A DNA stretch of 64,000 nucleotides from Cristatella mucedo (lineage: Eukaryota; Bryozoa; Phylactolaemata; Cristatellidae), in the NCBI GenBank assembly GCA_009760855.2, contig WPIO01000004.1, positions 3,292,501 through 3,356,500 of the forward strand, in the 5' to 3' direction. Below the pieces are notes generated by a model, which saw nothing but the letters and a program-made list of their open reading frames with translations, searched no databases and was not told the DNA's origin. The translations under genes were made by a program, and so were the position numbers. Shown piece after piece: positions 34,015-48,794 of the stretch (the stretch's first letter is position 1; every line of letters begins with the position of its first letter).

Positions 34015-35128
34015 AGCTACTGGCCGGGCATGTGCAAGGTATCGCGATTCGGATCCATGGAATAGGCTATCACTTTTACGCTGACGATTCTCAGCTGTTT
34101 TTGCAATTTAAACCGTCGGAATCTATTGCAATGACCGACACAACAATGGTACGCTTGCCTAGCAGACATTCGATCCTGTATGTCGGCAAATTTCCTTAAA
34201 CTAAACGACGATTCAACAGAAATGCTATTCGCAGGACACCCCAAACGTGTAGCTGAAATAGAACGCTTTGCTCTTCTAATAGGTGGTGCTTTTGTGTGAC
34301 CATCACCACGTTGTGGGAATATAGTTGTTGTCTTTGACAGCTGGTTAAATTTAGAAAGCTTGGTTAAGAAGACTGCTTTCACAACTAGCCATCACGTCCG
34401 ATCCCTATCTAAGGTTAGGAGCTGCATTCCACGGTGACTTGCAAATAATTTAACTAGCTCACTGGTTCTGTCTCGGCTATGTTAGTGTAATTCTCTTTAG
34501 GCCGGACCATCAAAAAATCCACTAGGCCGCTGCAGCTGGCGATGAACATGGCTGCAAGGCTAGTTTACAAATCCTAAAGGTTTGAAAATGCTTCTTCTTT
34601 GCTGAAAGAGCTTGGATGGCTGCCGGTTGATCAACGGATACAGAGCAAAGTTCTTTCGCTGACCCACAAGGCCACGGCTTGGCTCCACAGTACCTAGCTG
34701 AACTGCTGCACCAGTTTTAGCCTCCTCGTGCCCTCAGGTCCTGCACGGACAATAAATTAGGTATTCCATTTCTCCTCTTACAGATTGTTGGCGGAAGAAG
34801 CTTTTGCTACGCAAGTTCTTAACTGTGGAAGTCACTTCGAAAACAAATTTTTACGTAACGACAATACTCTCCTGCAGTCGGCTACGGCTCATCCTTTCCA
34901 GCCGTCCTGAGCAGCTAATTCCATGCTGCTCACTACCTCGACTGCTCTCTGGACTCAGCGCTATGCTTTCCACTTTCTTTTTGTTTCGTGAGATGAAGTC
35001 TGCTGGCTACCGAATGCGTACCGAAAGCTCGTCAGGCTTTAAGTTCGCTATATAAAACAGTCATGTGTAACACAGACGTAGTCTTTGTGGCTTTATGGAG
35101 TTATGGACGTAGATACATTACATTAAAT
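34015..35128 (+). mobile_element. LINE family B copy, RT palm to tail
   Basis: The frames give GYHFYADDSQLFLQF (catalytic YADD kept), then KLNDDSTEMLFAGHPKRVAE, the SHHVRSLSKVRSCIP block, QLAMNMAARLVYKS, LGWLPVDQRIQSKVLSL and the 3' end TTTTGTTTCGTGAGATGAAG, closing in ATACATTACATT. Frameshifts and stops throughout. Confidence 0.88.
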
Positions 35129-35174
35129 ATTATTCCTGTTGTTTATTGAGCATGCTACCACTAACCATTCGGTC

Positions 35175-35239
35175 ATTCGAGTCTCTGTCTGTCTTTCTGT
35201 CTCGTTCTCTCTCTTTCTCGCTCTATCTCTATCTCTATC

Positions 35240-35277
<38 letters not shown>

Positions 35278-35297
35278 CGTGTCTCTCTCTCTCCCCT
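35175..35297. repeat. Interrupted (CT)n/(CTGT)n microsatellite
   Basis: TCTGTCTGTC- and CTCTCTCT-type runs. Open frames here are repeat artefacts. Confidence 0.9.
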
Positions 35298-35299
35298 AT

Positions 35300-35978
35300 T
35301 CACCTATATATTAATCTATTTATGCTCCATTTATCCAAACTCCTGCAACTGGGAGCAGGGAACTTGGTATGCTATATCCCACGTGACCTACCCGCGCCAG
35401 GTTTGCCATGCCGGCCCCCAGCCACGTGGTTATCCAAGGGCTATCGCCAGAGGAACGACCGTTTAATTTTTTTCTTACAATGAAACAGCGTGAGCAGGAA
35501 AACTAAACAGTACTATTGGGAAACGCTAAGTACACATCAGAGCTACAGAGGAAAGCTAAGGAGTCAAGCGCTCACGAGCGTGGGAGGTCGAGCCATTGGT
35601 TCCAGCGTTCCAGGTTCCACTCTCGCTTTTGCCTGTGGGGCGGAACGTAGCAGAGCGGAGGCTGTGCTGAAGCTGGGAGGATAGTGCGCTGCGCTGCTCG
35701 CTGTGTCGTTCTCTGCTGCAGGCTAGAGCCTCAGCCGATCGGCTGATTGCCCTGGCGACCGAGACGCTAAGTGAGAGTCGCTCGCCGGAGCGCTGCAGAC
35801 CTCGGCGCGAGCAACTACCGAAGCGCGCGTGTCACACTTCGCTCTTCAGCGTCATTGATAACGAGGCTATATTGTCACAAGAAGAGAGATTGCATTACGC
35901 GTGCTCACAACTGACTAGTACACAATGGCCGTCGCTGCGGCTGGTCGAGCCGCTGTGACGGCGCGCGCGTCGTCCGTC
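35300..35978. other. 3' flank of cathepsin L, nothing else recognised
   Basis: Convergent intergenic space. No canonical poly(A) signal close to the cathepsin L stop; a minus-strand ATTAAA lies at 35462-35467. Confidence 0.3.
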
Positions 35979-38934
<2,956 letters not shown>

Positions 38935-40760
38935 GCCTGCGGAGCAGCGCGCGCGCAGCGACACGAGTGTTATCGTTCGAGTCCTTAAGCTCAGCGGCCG
39001 GAAATAGCCAGATCGCATCTGCTCGCGTGCGCGTGTGCGCACGGAAGTCGCCGCTCCCCGTCTCCTCCTGGCGCAACGCAACCCGCCGCGCAGCAGCCGA
39101 CGCACGCAGCGTTGGCGGAGCTCGCACATCGCTCCGAATCGCGATCGAGATCTCCGATCGCGCAGCGATGCGCGCGTCGCGAGTGTCGCTGCGCGACACT
39201 CGCGACACTCTCACTCGCCCCGGCGAGTTATCTCTCAGAGCGCAGCCGCAGTCGCCGCCGCCGGCGGCGGCTGCGGTGGCGACTGCGGCTTCGCTCGCTC
39301 GGCAGCGCTGCGGTTCGTGCTCACCTGCGGCTGATGGGTACCGGCGGGGAAGCGGCGTCGAGAAGCTGCTGCTGCTGCCGGTGATGCCTGCTATGCGGCG
39401 CGTCCGCCGTTTTGTAGTGGTCGCTCGGCTCGCTATCGTCGCCTTATCTCGCTGCCGCAGCCGCCGCCTACGCCGCACGGGACCGGAACACTCGTGAGCG
39501 GGTCACGCGAAAAAGCGTTCGCCTTGAGCAGCTGCACGGGCGCCGCACCACCGCGGCCTACGGCGCACCGCATCACGAGCGCTGCGCTATCATCTGATGA
39601 AATCCCGAGGAGGGTCTACGCTCGCGACTCGTGACGGGTCGGCCGAGTCGGCGCACCCGCGCGCCGTCGACTCGCGACCCCGGCGAGCGGCGGTTGAGAC
39701 ACGTGCACCGCGGCGGCGGCGGCACGCGGGACGCATCGCATGTGAGCGCTCCGTCGCCGCTGCCGCCGCCGTGGTCGGTCGCTCTTCCTTCCTTCCCGAG
39801 AGCGGTCCCTGGCGAGTGCGAAGAGCGCGATGGCGGGCGCCACCGTTGACGGCACTGAAGCGCTCCGGCGATCGTTGGGCGGTAAGCGACTGCCGCTGCA
39901 ACGCGCGCTTTGCCCTGCGGTCGCTAGGCGATCTGACCGATAGACGGCGGGCTAGATTGCGACGCGCCGCGCTGCCTTGCTCAGCCGAAGCCTTACTTTT
40001 TCGCTGTTGTCGCTCAGAGACTCCGAGATCGAGCTGCTGCGGACGCGAATTGGCGCTCGCTCGGCAATTTCACCCGTCGCGAAATGCCCAAGTGCGGAGG
40101 TCGGCAAACTCCGACCTTTAGGCCAGACCCGGCCTGGCTAGTGTTCCAGTCCAGCCTAGCGGCCCCCGAGTTATTTATTGATGGATCCGTAGCCTCATTG
40201 AGTTGTCGCAATTTTCTTCCCCATCACTATAGAGGTACTTTGACTTGCGAGTATCGCAACTAATGAGTTTTTAAGGCACGAGCCGCCGTCTCTCGGCTGC
40301 TTTTTGCTTTGAGTTGAGAGCTAACTGTTAGTGTGCTTGAGTTCGCTTCTCGCGTTTCGCAGTACGATTTTAGAGCTGCGACTTTGCTTTTCGCACGGCT
40401 AGCGGCGGCGGCAGCCCGTAGGCCGTGACGGATTTGCGCCAGAAAGCGTTATACTAGAAAGTATACCAGAAGGTGCTATATCAGAAACAGCTATAAGGGA
40501 GTGGGCGTAGCCGCCACGCCCACTGCTGCCGGGCGGAGTGGGCGTGGTTTCTTCTTTCGGCCTAGTGTGCCTTCTTGACCTCCGGAAATGGCCCGAAGTA
40601 GTCCGAAAAGTTTACCGACCAGTGCCCAAGAGCATTTGCGCCAGTGCGGTGTGGTGTACGCGTTGATGCGGGGTCAAGCTGTCGGGTCTATAAGCAGGCC
40701 TCTCTCTTGCTTGAAATGCCCTGAAAAAACGGCGGCGGCGGCGTTTGCTGTCTCCGAAGT
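38935..40760. other. GC-rich upstream region of cathepsin L
   Basis: Very GC- and CpG-rich to about 40.1 kb. A CGCAG acceptor lies two bases before the cathepsin ATG, so a non-coding first exon is likely upstream. A 14-bp inverted repeat (GTCGCGAGTGTCGC, 39176-39189 and 39193-39206) and GTGGGCGTGG boxes (40501-40547) are candidate regulatory sites. No further gene recognised. Confidence 0.4.
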
Positions 40761-40764
40761 GAGG

Positions 40765-41095
40765 ATGTCAGCAATATATGCAACCGGGGAGTTGAGAGAA
40801 TGTGTATTTGACAAACTGGAGGGCTCAAGCAGACGAAACGCCAGCACATCCGTGTGTCAGCTGCATAGAAGTGAAAGCCATTACATTGGCAAGAAGGAGA
40901 GAATAATTTATGAAAAGAAGTGGCTCAACCACAGAGCCTTGAGGTACCCCTTAATTTGGTGTTTCCTCGGATGATCTTTGCGCGCTTACATCAATATTAT
41001 AGAGGCTCTCTCTGAGATAGGGCCTAAACCATTGCAGTGCAGTGCCAAGGCCAGTGATGCCCAGGCAAGATGAGAGGCGCTCGAGAAGGCTCTCT
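40765..41095 (-). mobile_element. LINE family A RT fragment (minus)
   Basis: Minus strand: LSSRLAW-like block, AMVQALSQRESL, the IDVSAQRSSEE segment, then SHYHFYAADTRMCWRFV in place of FYADDTQLYLCF. Catalytic residues are lost. Confidence 0.75.
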
Positions 41096-41099
41096 CCTC

Positions 41100-41840
41100 T
41101 CTGTCTACATGTCTGTCTAACTGTTTCCTCTCTCTCGCGCAGCTCCTGACTCTTATAATGCTCCTACAACGAATTAAAGTCTTTTTTCAGGAAATAAAAA
41201 TTTTTTGGCGGCTTCGTTACAGGCCGGCTACGTTTCAACAATCATCTCTTGGGTGGGTTTTTTAAAAAGCTACTCGCATTGACTTGCTCTTGCGTTCAGC
41301 CTTAGAAGAAGTGGCTCAAAGCTTCTGGGAAAGAGGGGAAGCAACACTTGAAGGGTTGATCGTCGACCGTGAGGCAGCGTGCGTGCCGGTATCCACGAGC
41401 AGATCTTAACTCTCTTCAGCAGATCTAGTCCACCAAAAAGGAGTCCGAAAAAAATGTCATCAGAGATCTTGCCCAGCCAATGCTTTTTAATAACGGCATT
41501 CGTCAGCTCTGCAGGCTGCTGCCGCTCGAGCTCGGTGCAATTCGCCCTCGCTGGCCCCCACTGGCTCCCAATCACTCCTCACTCGCCCTCTTCGCTCGAT
41601 TCACTTGCCCCAGGGAGTGCGTTGCGAGCTGCCATGTTGTTCATGATTGGCTTGGATCTGGGTGCTTCTCGAGTTGTCCACAAAGTAGCGAGTTGCAGCA
41701 GTTCATCCTGTAGCTCACAACTCTTAAAAAAAATATGCAACCACAAACACAGTCACTATGTAGTTGATAGTCCTTGCAAACGCGTGATGAATACATACAT
41801 AGCTTGCTTAACATATGCGAAATAGTGACTTCTGCACTCG
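41100..41840. other. Unassigned sequence
   Basis: Open frames exist on both strands (41270-41575 minus, 41379-41825 plus), but neither resembles a known family. A LINE-like word (CCACTGGCTCCCAATC) occurs near 41560. Confidence 0.3.
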
Positions 41841-41844
41841 TGTC

Positions 41845-42372
41845 ACGAGCGTTGCAGTTACCACATAACACCGTAATTCTCGGGAGGGGGGCCGCACTGG
41901 CTCCCAATCAAGCAGCGTATAGACTTCAATTCTTTATCAATCATTTCATCCTCTTGTTCCAGCTTACCTATTGGAATTACTCCCCAACAAGGCAGACTAG
42001 GGATCGTACCTCCAGCTCTTCTGGCTTAAATCGTTTAGTTATGCCTTGAGCCAGCCTCAAATCCTTTGGAGACCGTGCCTTTAGTTCGCATGCTTCCAAA
42101 GCCTGGAGCTCACTCCCGACTGACTTCACGACATCCTCTGCTATGACAACATTAAAACAACAGAGCCGCACCTTGTTCTCACAGCATTTGGTAGGTTCTT
42201 GGGATTTTCCTTTATGTGCTTATTTGTGCTGACACTGTGCGTGTTATACCGCTAGCCATATTAGCATGTCGACACTAGGCATGTTACCACATACATGCGA
42301 TGGTGCTTTCTTTAAAGCGTATGCAAAGTGCCTAGAAAGAGATTTAATTACTCGGTTGGACAGAGTATTTTA
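41845..42372 (+). mobile_element. LINE (L2/CR1) C-terminal fragment with tail
   Basis: CGTTGCAGTTACCACATAAC, CACTGGCTCCCAATCAAGCA, TTTGGAGACCGTGCCTTTAG, and the tail AAAGTGCCTAGAAAGAGATT then TAATTACTCGG. Diverged and frameshifted. Confidence 0.75.
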
Positions 42373-42510
42373 TTTATTCAGGATTATAGGATTATATATA
42401 TATATATATATATTATTTTAGGATTATATTTATTTGGCCAGAGCCTTTGAACCTAGGCTAAGCGACTTGTAGGAGCAACAACGAACATATGCAGGCACGC
42501 CTGGTTTAGT

Positions 42511-42632
<122 letters not shown>

Positions 42633-42905
42633 TTTTATAGAAAGTCCACATCCCGATATAGCGTAGATCAGTCTATTCGACAGCCACAGAGTATTTATTG
42701 GTGTCCATCGCCAGCAGTGGCGTATACGGAATCTCGTTCGATGCGCCAAGGAGAGCCAAAATAAACCTCGTAGCTCAAAGCCTCGGGCGGCGCAAATGAC
42801 TGAATATTACGAGACTTGGGATTTTATGCCGCCTAGCTATAGATCGTCACATAAGCGGTTCGTAGACATTGTTATTCAGGAACCGCAAAGACTATCTCGG
42901 CAGTC

Positions 42906-43259
42906 CTAATCCACCAAACATGGCGCACCAACGTCCCAGCAGTGCTTCAAAGCGAGGCTAACGAGTCGTAGGGGCAGCACTGACGCACGCAGGTATGGCA
43001 CGGACGGCAATGACATAGCTTGGCAGAAAGTCTCGAGCGCCCGTCTATTAATAAGCAAACGCCGAGCGGCAAATTCAAAAGCCAAATAGGGCTTCATGCG
43101 CACCGCGCCAGCGGAAGCGTACCGTTGATTCGTCAACACCTTTACGGATCGCTTTTTACTTGGTCTAAATCGTAGAATACGACGTATTTTGTTTCTAATT
43201 ATTGCAACTAAAGTACCACAATGATTTCTAGCGCGGTCATAATCCGACCGATTTAGCAT
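42906..43259 (-). CDS. Hypothetical open frame, 117 residues
   Basis: An uninterrupted ATG-to-stop frame rich in Arg and Leu (start MLNRSDYDRARNHC, end CWDVGAPCLVD). No domain, signal peptide or family recognised, and no flanking exon could be linked. It may be chance; included because it is the longest non-repeat frame in the 42.6-43.4 kb gap. Confidence 0.2.
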   Translation of the reverse strand: MLNRSDYDRARNHCGTLVAIIRNKIRRILRFRPSKKRSVKVLTNQRYASAGAVRMKPYLAFEFAARRLLINRRALETFCQAMSLPSVPYLRASVLPLRLVSLALKHCWDVGAPCLVD

Positions 43260-43450
43260 ACCAAAGTTTTAATGTGGAGAAAAATGTGGTCTCTCGCTTC
43301 CTGTCTCGCCAGTCACTTCCGCATCACAGAGACCGCTGCACCGACTCGCTGAAACGGGCACATTTCCCAATTTTGTTGGTCTCCTCACTATTCAAGCTCA
43401 CTCTCAAACTCGCGACGTCAACCAGCAACGATTAGTCAGCGGTCTACCGA

Positions 43451-43717
43451 ATGTCTACGCGTCGGAGCAGGGAGCAGCTTTCGAAATCCGCTTCCGACGA
43501 CGTCGTGCGCCGAGTAGACGCTCATCCGATGGCAAAACTAGGCGATTCGCTTCGCGTTTATAGAAATGGCGGACACCTGAAGAGAATGAAAGCGGGCGGC
43601 TTGTCGCCGCCGTCGTGTCGCCGCCGCCACGCCGCGGACACTTTGCGTCGGCTTCCTTCTGACGTTCGAAAGGCGTTAACAGGCAGGCTCCAAGACTGCG
43701 GTGGTGCGAAGCTCTAA
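43451..43717 (+). CDS. Hypothetical single-exon frame, 88 residues
   Basis: ATG to TAA, noticeably more GC-rich than its surroundings, with exon-like codon use. Basic protein (MSTRRSREQLSKSASDDVVR at the start, LPSDVRKALTGRLQDCGG near the end). No known domain seen. It could be a real small gene, an exon of a gene not otherwise visible, or a retrocopy remnant. Confidence 0.3.
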   Translation: MSTRRSREQLSKSASDDVVRRVDAHPMAKLGDSLRVYRNGGHLKRMKAGGLSPPSCRRRHAADTLRRLPSDVRKALTGRLQDCGGAKL

Positions 43718-43784
43718 TTATTTCACGCTTTGCCTTTGTCGCGCTTAAGTGGCTCGCGATAAATTAGGTATTTAATTAAGGCAA

Positions 43785-44720
43785 GCTCTCACTTCAAACT
43801 GCAGCAACTGCTGTGAGACGAGCTGCGATACTCGCTGTAAGGGAGCGTGCCACGCCAAGCGGTTGGCGATAGCGCGCGTAGTATCAGAACGCACAAGAAT
43901 TCCCTGGAAAATTCTCGCAGGCTGAGCAAATGCTGCGGGGATCAACAGATGCATTATTCGTCCCTTTTTAAATTCCTTCAAGTGAGGTGTGGCACTACGT
44001 CAGTCTCGCGAGTGAGCGTCAGGCTTCGGAAGCATGCAAACCTAAAGCACTGTCTCCAAGGGTTCTGAACCTGGTTCAAGACGAAGCTAAAAGATCTGAT
44101 TCGAAAGATTGGGCTATACGATGCCTAACCTGGTTGGATAGTAGCTTTTTTAAGGGAATCTGTGGCAGAGAATGAAGAGACCTCAAAACGAGTAACATGA
44201 CCTTGAAGTTGATACGGTGCTTGATGGCGAGCCAGTGGCGTTCTGCGAGAGTTTGTGTAATAATAGGGTAATTGCGACAATCCCGACAAACAAGCCTTGC
44301 TACCGACTTTGGCACCGCATGCTAGCACGCTGCTCCACAGGCAGGATGGCCAGCCGCTGGTGAAGTATAAAATTCAAGACGGGGATGTCAAAAATGTAAC
44401 TTTAGAACGGGACACTACATTACGTGTAGATGCTACGGAACCGAAAATATGTTGGTCGAACGCATTTTTAGGGTTTTCTTTTCCAATTTTCGATGAATAC
44501 TAGGTTTGCACGTAGCTAATAAATTGGTTTGTTTGTTATTCAAATTGAGAAAATTTGCGGCAATCCATGTAGTAATATAAGAAATGCGAACTTCAAGGGA
44601 GCTGAGAGATTGGACGCTCTGGAAATCAGGAGGGTCACAGGGCGAAGCGTCTTCTGCCTGATTGTAATAAAGCTCATGTAAGGCAATCTAAGAGCGCGTA
44701 ACCTCTGTCCAAGTACTTCG
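43785..44720 (-). pseudogene. LINE family C remnant (minus)
   Basis: Minus strand: SVARLVCRDCRNYPIITQTL, ERHWLAIKHRINFKV, LRSLHSLPQIPLKKL, then an SFESD block and the TTTAAATTCCTTCAAG region. It follows family A order with strong divergence. Confidence 0.7.
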
Positions 44721-44744
44721 CATAGGCTGGCAATTATGTCTACG

Positions 44745-45260
44745 TGTGGCACTCAAAGAGAACTACATCTCTGTCTGAAAGAATTTTATTTTTCGCTTGT
44801 GCCGGAAAGCATGTGAGCTGATTAGTGGAAATGAAAAATTTGCGATGGCAGCACGCAGAAGAAAACTAAAAGAGGCTCACACGGAATTCCACAGATAGCT
44901 ATAGAATGGCTAGGTTTGTTATCGCTTTCGACGTCGTAATGTTGCGGGGAACTTTTGTTAAATTAGGGATGCGACGCCAAACAATAGAGACCATAAGGCT
45001 GAATACGTTTTGAAGTTGAATCAAATAAGTATTGACGGAAGGGTTTCCATATAATGTGAGCTTTGGTAGAAGTACTTCTAAATTACCGGAATACAATTGG
45101 ACCTTGCAAGGCAAAACTTGAAGATTCTTTATTTTAAATAAATAAGGCGCGAGGAGAAAACCCAAGAAACATTTTAGCAAATAGCAGTACAGGAAGTTCG
45201 AGCACCGCTTGATGGGCAGCGATGCGAATTCGGAGGGAATCAAAAGAGAATGCGGCAGCT
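44745..45260 (-). pseudogene. Probable LINE family C 3' remnant (minus)
   Basis: The tail-like ACTCAAAGAGAACTACATCT and GCCGGAAAGCATG precede a minus-strand segment containing APYLFKIKNLQV and a WRRIPNLTKVPRNITT block, which sits where family A has APAYLSDLLPHQ and WNSLPTCVRTSPDLTT. Weak similarity. Confidence 0.4.
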
Positions 45261-45802
45261 ACGCAGTTTCCGGGTCTTATGTTGCACTTACAAGTTGCTA
45301 GACACGATACCATATTCAGACGCCACCAGCATTCGTCTCTTGTCGGCTGATACTATAATCACTACGAGCGCTGTGTTGTAGGTCAATTTCTGTTCGGATG
45401 TGGAGTCCGCACACTGCGATTGTTATAGCACTTTTCGGCATCCCAATCCGCTACCACTACCGATGTTTAGTTTTATTGTCTTGAGAGAGAAACCTTCCAG
45501 CCTTTCAACATCTTTCACTAACCTTTGTGGAGGAAGGCTTATAACTTTGATGCTGTAGTTCAGATGGATACTGAGATTCTTTTGATCCCTTGGTGATGAT
45601 TCCATTTCTTTTATCTTAAATTAGAAGAAAAAGCTTACCAGATTCCACCAGACTGTACTTAGTAATTTGCACGAGGAGCTGTTCAGTTTTAATTTAAGGA
45701 AAGAGACCGCCAGTAGTTAACTAATGTCTTCAAGACACGAGTTCAACATAGGCTTTCAAGCTTTTGGGAGTCTCAAGCTAAGCAGTAGGAGATCGCGCTC
45801 GC

Positions 45803-45823
45803 GGGGGGGGGGGGGGGGGGGGG
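45803..45823. repeat. Homopolymer of 21 G
   Basis: Uninterrupted poly-G following GATCGCGCTCGC. The length may be unreliable, since homopolymers are error-prone. Confidence 0.95.
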
Positions 45824-46463
45824 TATTACTATAACGCTCTGGGCCTCCCCGGCCACGGTTTTACTCAATATTTCGAGAAGGATAACTTCAATACCTATAA
45901 TTGTGCACATTCATGCCTCCAGAAAGCCCCCTCTGACAGAAGAAATTGTTGTTGAGTCGCAACCTGTGACCTTTTTTCAATGATTTCCCCAGGTTTCTGC
46001 ATGCGAAGTGGCTACCTTAATAATGTCAAGCAGAAAGAGCTCGTCTCCTTAATACCCCATGCCATCATCTTTGTGGTCTTCACTGGACAAACTTATTCCA
46101 GCCACAGCCGAAATTTTTTATACTTTTCTGGAAAGAGGTTGTACCTAAGTCCTTCAGACCGGCCATCGTTAGACCCATACTTAAAAAGCCTGGGTTAAAT
46201 ACATAGGCCCTTGAAAACTATCACCCAGTTTCCTTTTTTCCCCAGAGATTCTGGAAAGGTTGTTGCTAAGCAACTTGTAGCACGCGTTGAAAAGAATAAA
46301 ATTTCAGAAAAAGTTTAATCGGGGTTCAAGCGGCTGCACTCCACTAACTGCTCTCCACCATGTAACCAATGACATCCTATGCAGCAACAAGGACCGGAAC
46401 GTCTCTGCCCTGACGCTGCTAGATCTATAAGCTGCCTTCAACACCATTTATCACGATATCCTG

Positions 46464-46651
46464 CCACTAACCACACTTTTATTCTGACCATGTGCTTGTC
46501 ACCCCTAGCCATTTAATTCTTGTTGTTTATTGACCATGCTACCACCAACCATTCGATCATCATGTTTCCTTTGCAGCAAATGTAAAGCACCAAGAAAGAG
46601 ATTTAATTCTCCGAGGGCACTTATATTAAGTGTGTTATTATTGTTATTATT
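46464..46651 (+). repeat. LINE family A tail nested in LINE B
   Basis: CCACTAACCACACTTTTATT through TAAAGCACCAAGAAAGAGAT, TTAATTCTCCGAGGGCACTT and (ATT)n. It splits the family B RT between motifs A and B. Confidence 0.88.
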
Positions 46652-47458
46652 GAAAGAAGGAGAGCAAGAATCTGTCTGGCAGACGAGGCACTGGCGTGTT
46701 TTAAACCGTACTTGCCTGATCGTGTTCAAACCTTGTCGGGTGGGGTTCAGGTCTCATCCACCATGCGGTCACCTATGAAGTCCCTCAGGGGTCCGTCCTC
46801 AGTACTCTGCTGTCCTCCAGTTATACTCAACTTCTGGGAAAAGTGAGTCAGGCCCAAGAAATAGGATATTACTTTTGTGCCGAACGTACTCAGCTGTATT
46901 TGTCCTGTAAACTGTTAGAATCTGCTGCAGCGGCCGATAAACTGAATGCTTGCTCGCCTTGCCGACGTTCGATCCTGGATGTCGACAAATTTTCTTAAAT
47001 TAAACAACAATACAACAAAATTGCTGCTCATAGGACACTTTAAGCGTGTGGCTGGACTAAAAATCTTTGCTCTTCTAATAAGTGGTGCTGTTGCGCTATG
47101 TGCGATCATTACCATGTGGTCGGAATCTAGGTGTCGTCTCCGACAGCTGCCTAAACTTTGAAAGCTTCATTAAGAAGACTGCTTCAACAGCTGACCATCA
47201 AGTCCGATCCCTTTCTAGGATCAGAAAATTTCTACCACGGTGGCTTGCAAAGAATTTAACTAGCTCTTTAGTTCTGTCTAGGCTTGATTATTGCAATTCC
47301 CTTTTGACAGGACTATCAAAAAAGCCACTAGACCACTGCAGCTGGCGATGAATATGACTGCAAGGCTAGTTTACAAACGCTCGAGGTTTGACCATGTGTC
47401 TCCTTTACTGAAAGCGCACGGATGGCTACCGGTTGATCAGCGGATACAGAAAGTTCTG

Positions 47459-47595
47459 GTGTGGGCCAGTGGTTATGGTGCTCGCCCCGACCAAGATCTG
47501 GCCGGGCGAAGTAGTGGGTTCGAGCCCCGTGGCATTATGTGAAGCGTCTGAATAGATACTAAAAATCTCTTAAGACGCTATACAGATGAATTATA
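47459..47595 (+). repeat. tRNA-derived SINE1 nested in LINE B
   Basis: A box GGGCCAGTGGTTATGG (47463), B box GGGTTCGAGCCCC (47517-47528), body TGAAGCGTCTGAATAGATAC, tail AAATCTCTTAAGACGCTATA then CAGATGAATT. It interrupts the family B coding sequence after AAAGTTCT. Confidence 0.85.
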
Positions 47596-48169
47596 TATAT
47601 ATATATATGTATACATGTATACATGTATATGAATATCCATGTGGGTCAGTGCATGTACATGTATATGCACTGACCCACAAGGCCCGTCACGGCTCGGCTC
47701 CTTCATACCTAGCTGAGCTGCTGCACCAATTTCACCCTTCTCTTCGTGTCCTCAGTCCAGTATGGATAATAAATTAGCCGTTCCACTCCTCCTCTTAAAG
47801 ACCGTTGGCAAAAAAAGCTCTTGCTCTGCAGGTCCTTGACTGTGGAACTCACTTCCACAATTCGCACGCAACGACAAAACAAATACTCTTCTGTTCTGTT
47901 GCCGACTATGGCTCATCCTTTCCAGGGGTCATGAGCTGCTACTTCCATGCTACCATGCTATCCATCACTACCTCAACTGCTCACCTGAATCTGCTATGCT
48001 TCTCACTTTCTCTTTGCTTCGTGAGATAAAATCTGTTGGCTATCGAATGCGTACCAAAAGCCGCTTGGGCTTTGAGTTGAGTGAGCTTTACAAAACTCTC
48101 CTGCATAACACTCACATAGTCTTTGTGACTCTGTGGTGGTGCAGACGGAGGTGCACTACATTACAATAC

Positions 48170-48790
48170 CAAATACATCCGGTAGCAGCTGAGAGCCAAC
48201 TCCGCAGCGTCGGGCTGCTGCTACTAAAAAAAGACCTAGATTCGTATAAATTATTAATAAACACGGACTTGAGCCGAGAATTATATGTGTGGTTAGGGCA
48301 CTAGCATAAATTTAGGCATATTATGTTTAGAAGTAAGGTCGAAGTGTTTCGATTGTACAACAGCACTAGCGCACCCAATAAAGTAAACTGTTACGTCCCA
48401 TGACCTAGAACTGAAGAACATATAAATGATTAGAGGCAGAGGCTCAAGTAAAGGTAACAGAGATCGCAGAGGGTACAATAGTCGCCGATACTGGCAGCTT
48501 CGACGAACTTCATTATGCAAAATCCTCTTCCGAAAATCGGAGCTCTTGGGAAATACGGAATACATAAAGAAACCGATATAGCTATGACCTGTTTAAAGTT
48601 TATCTGTTCGTTGTTCAACCGATAGAACGTAAGAAACTACAAGTCCAAGGATATCTAAACGCTTACTTCTTGGGGCTGGGTCAGCCACACTGGCGGCGTT
48701 GTTAGATTCTCCGGCTGCTAGTAACCGGTATAATAAGTATGATCGTGCGTACCTATGATCGTTTCGCTATCTTCGTTCAAATGCATTCCT
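48170..48790. other. Unassigned sequence
   Basis: No exon or known repeat recognised between the two LINEs. Confidence 0.3.
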
Positions 48791-48794
48791 ACAT

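Larger units (their letters stand above)
46080..48165 (+). mobile_element. LINE family B, most complete copy, doubly interrupted
   Basis: RT begins near 46140 (KSFRPAIVRPILKKPG), with TALHHVTNDILCSNKDRNVS and a motif A remnant (LLDL-AAFNTIYHDIL). A LINE A tail intervenes (46464-46651). RT resumes with FKPYLPDRVQTLSGGVQVSS, CAERTQLYLSCKLLES (YADD is lost), then SFIKKTASTADHQVRSLSRI and LSRLDYCNSLLTGLSKKP. SINE1 interrupts at 47459. The 3' part resumes at 47668 and ends GTGCACTACATTACAA. Not functional. Confidence 0.88.
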
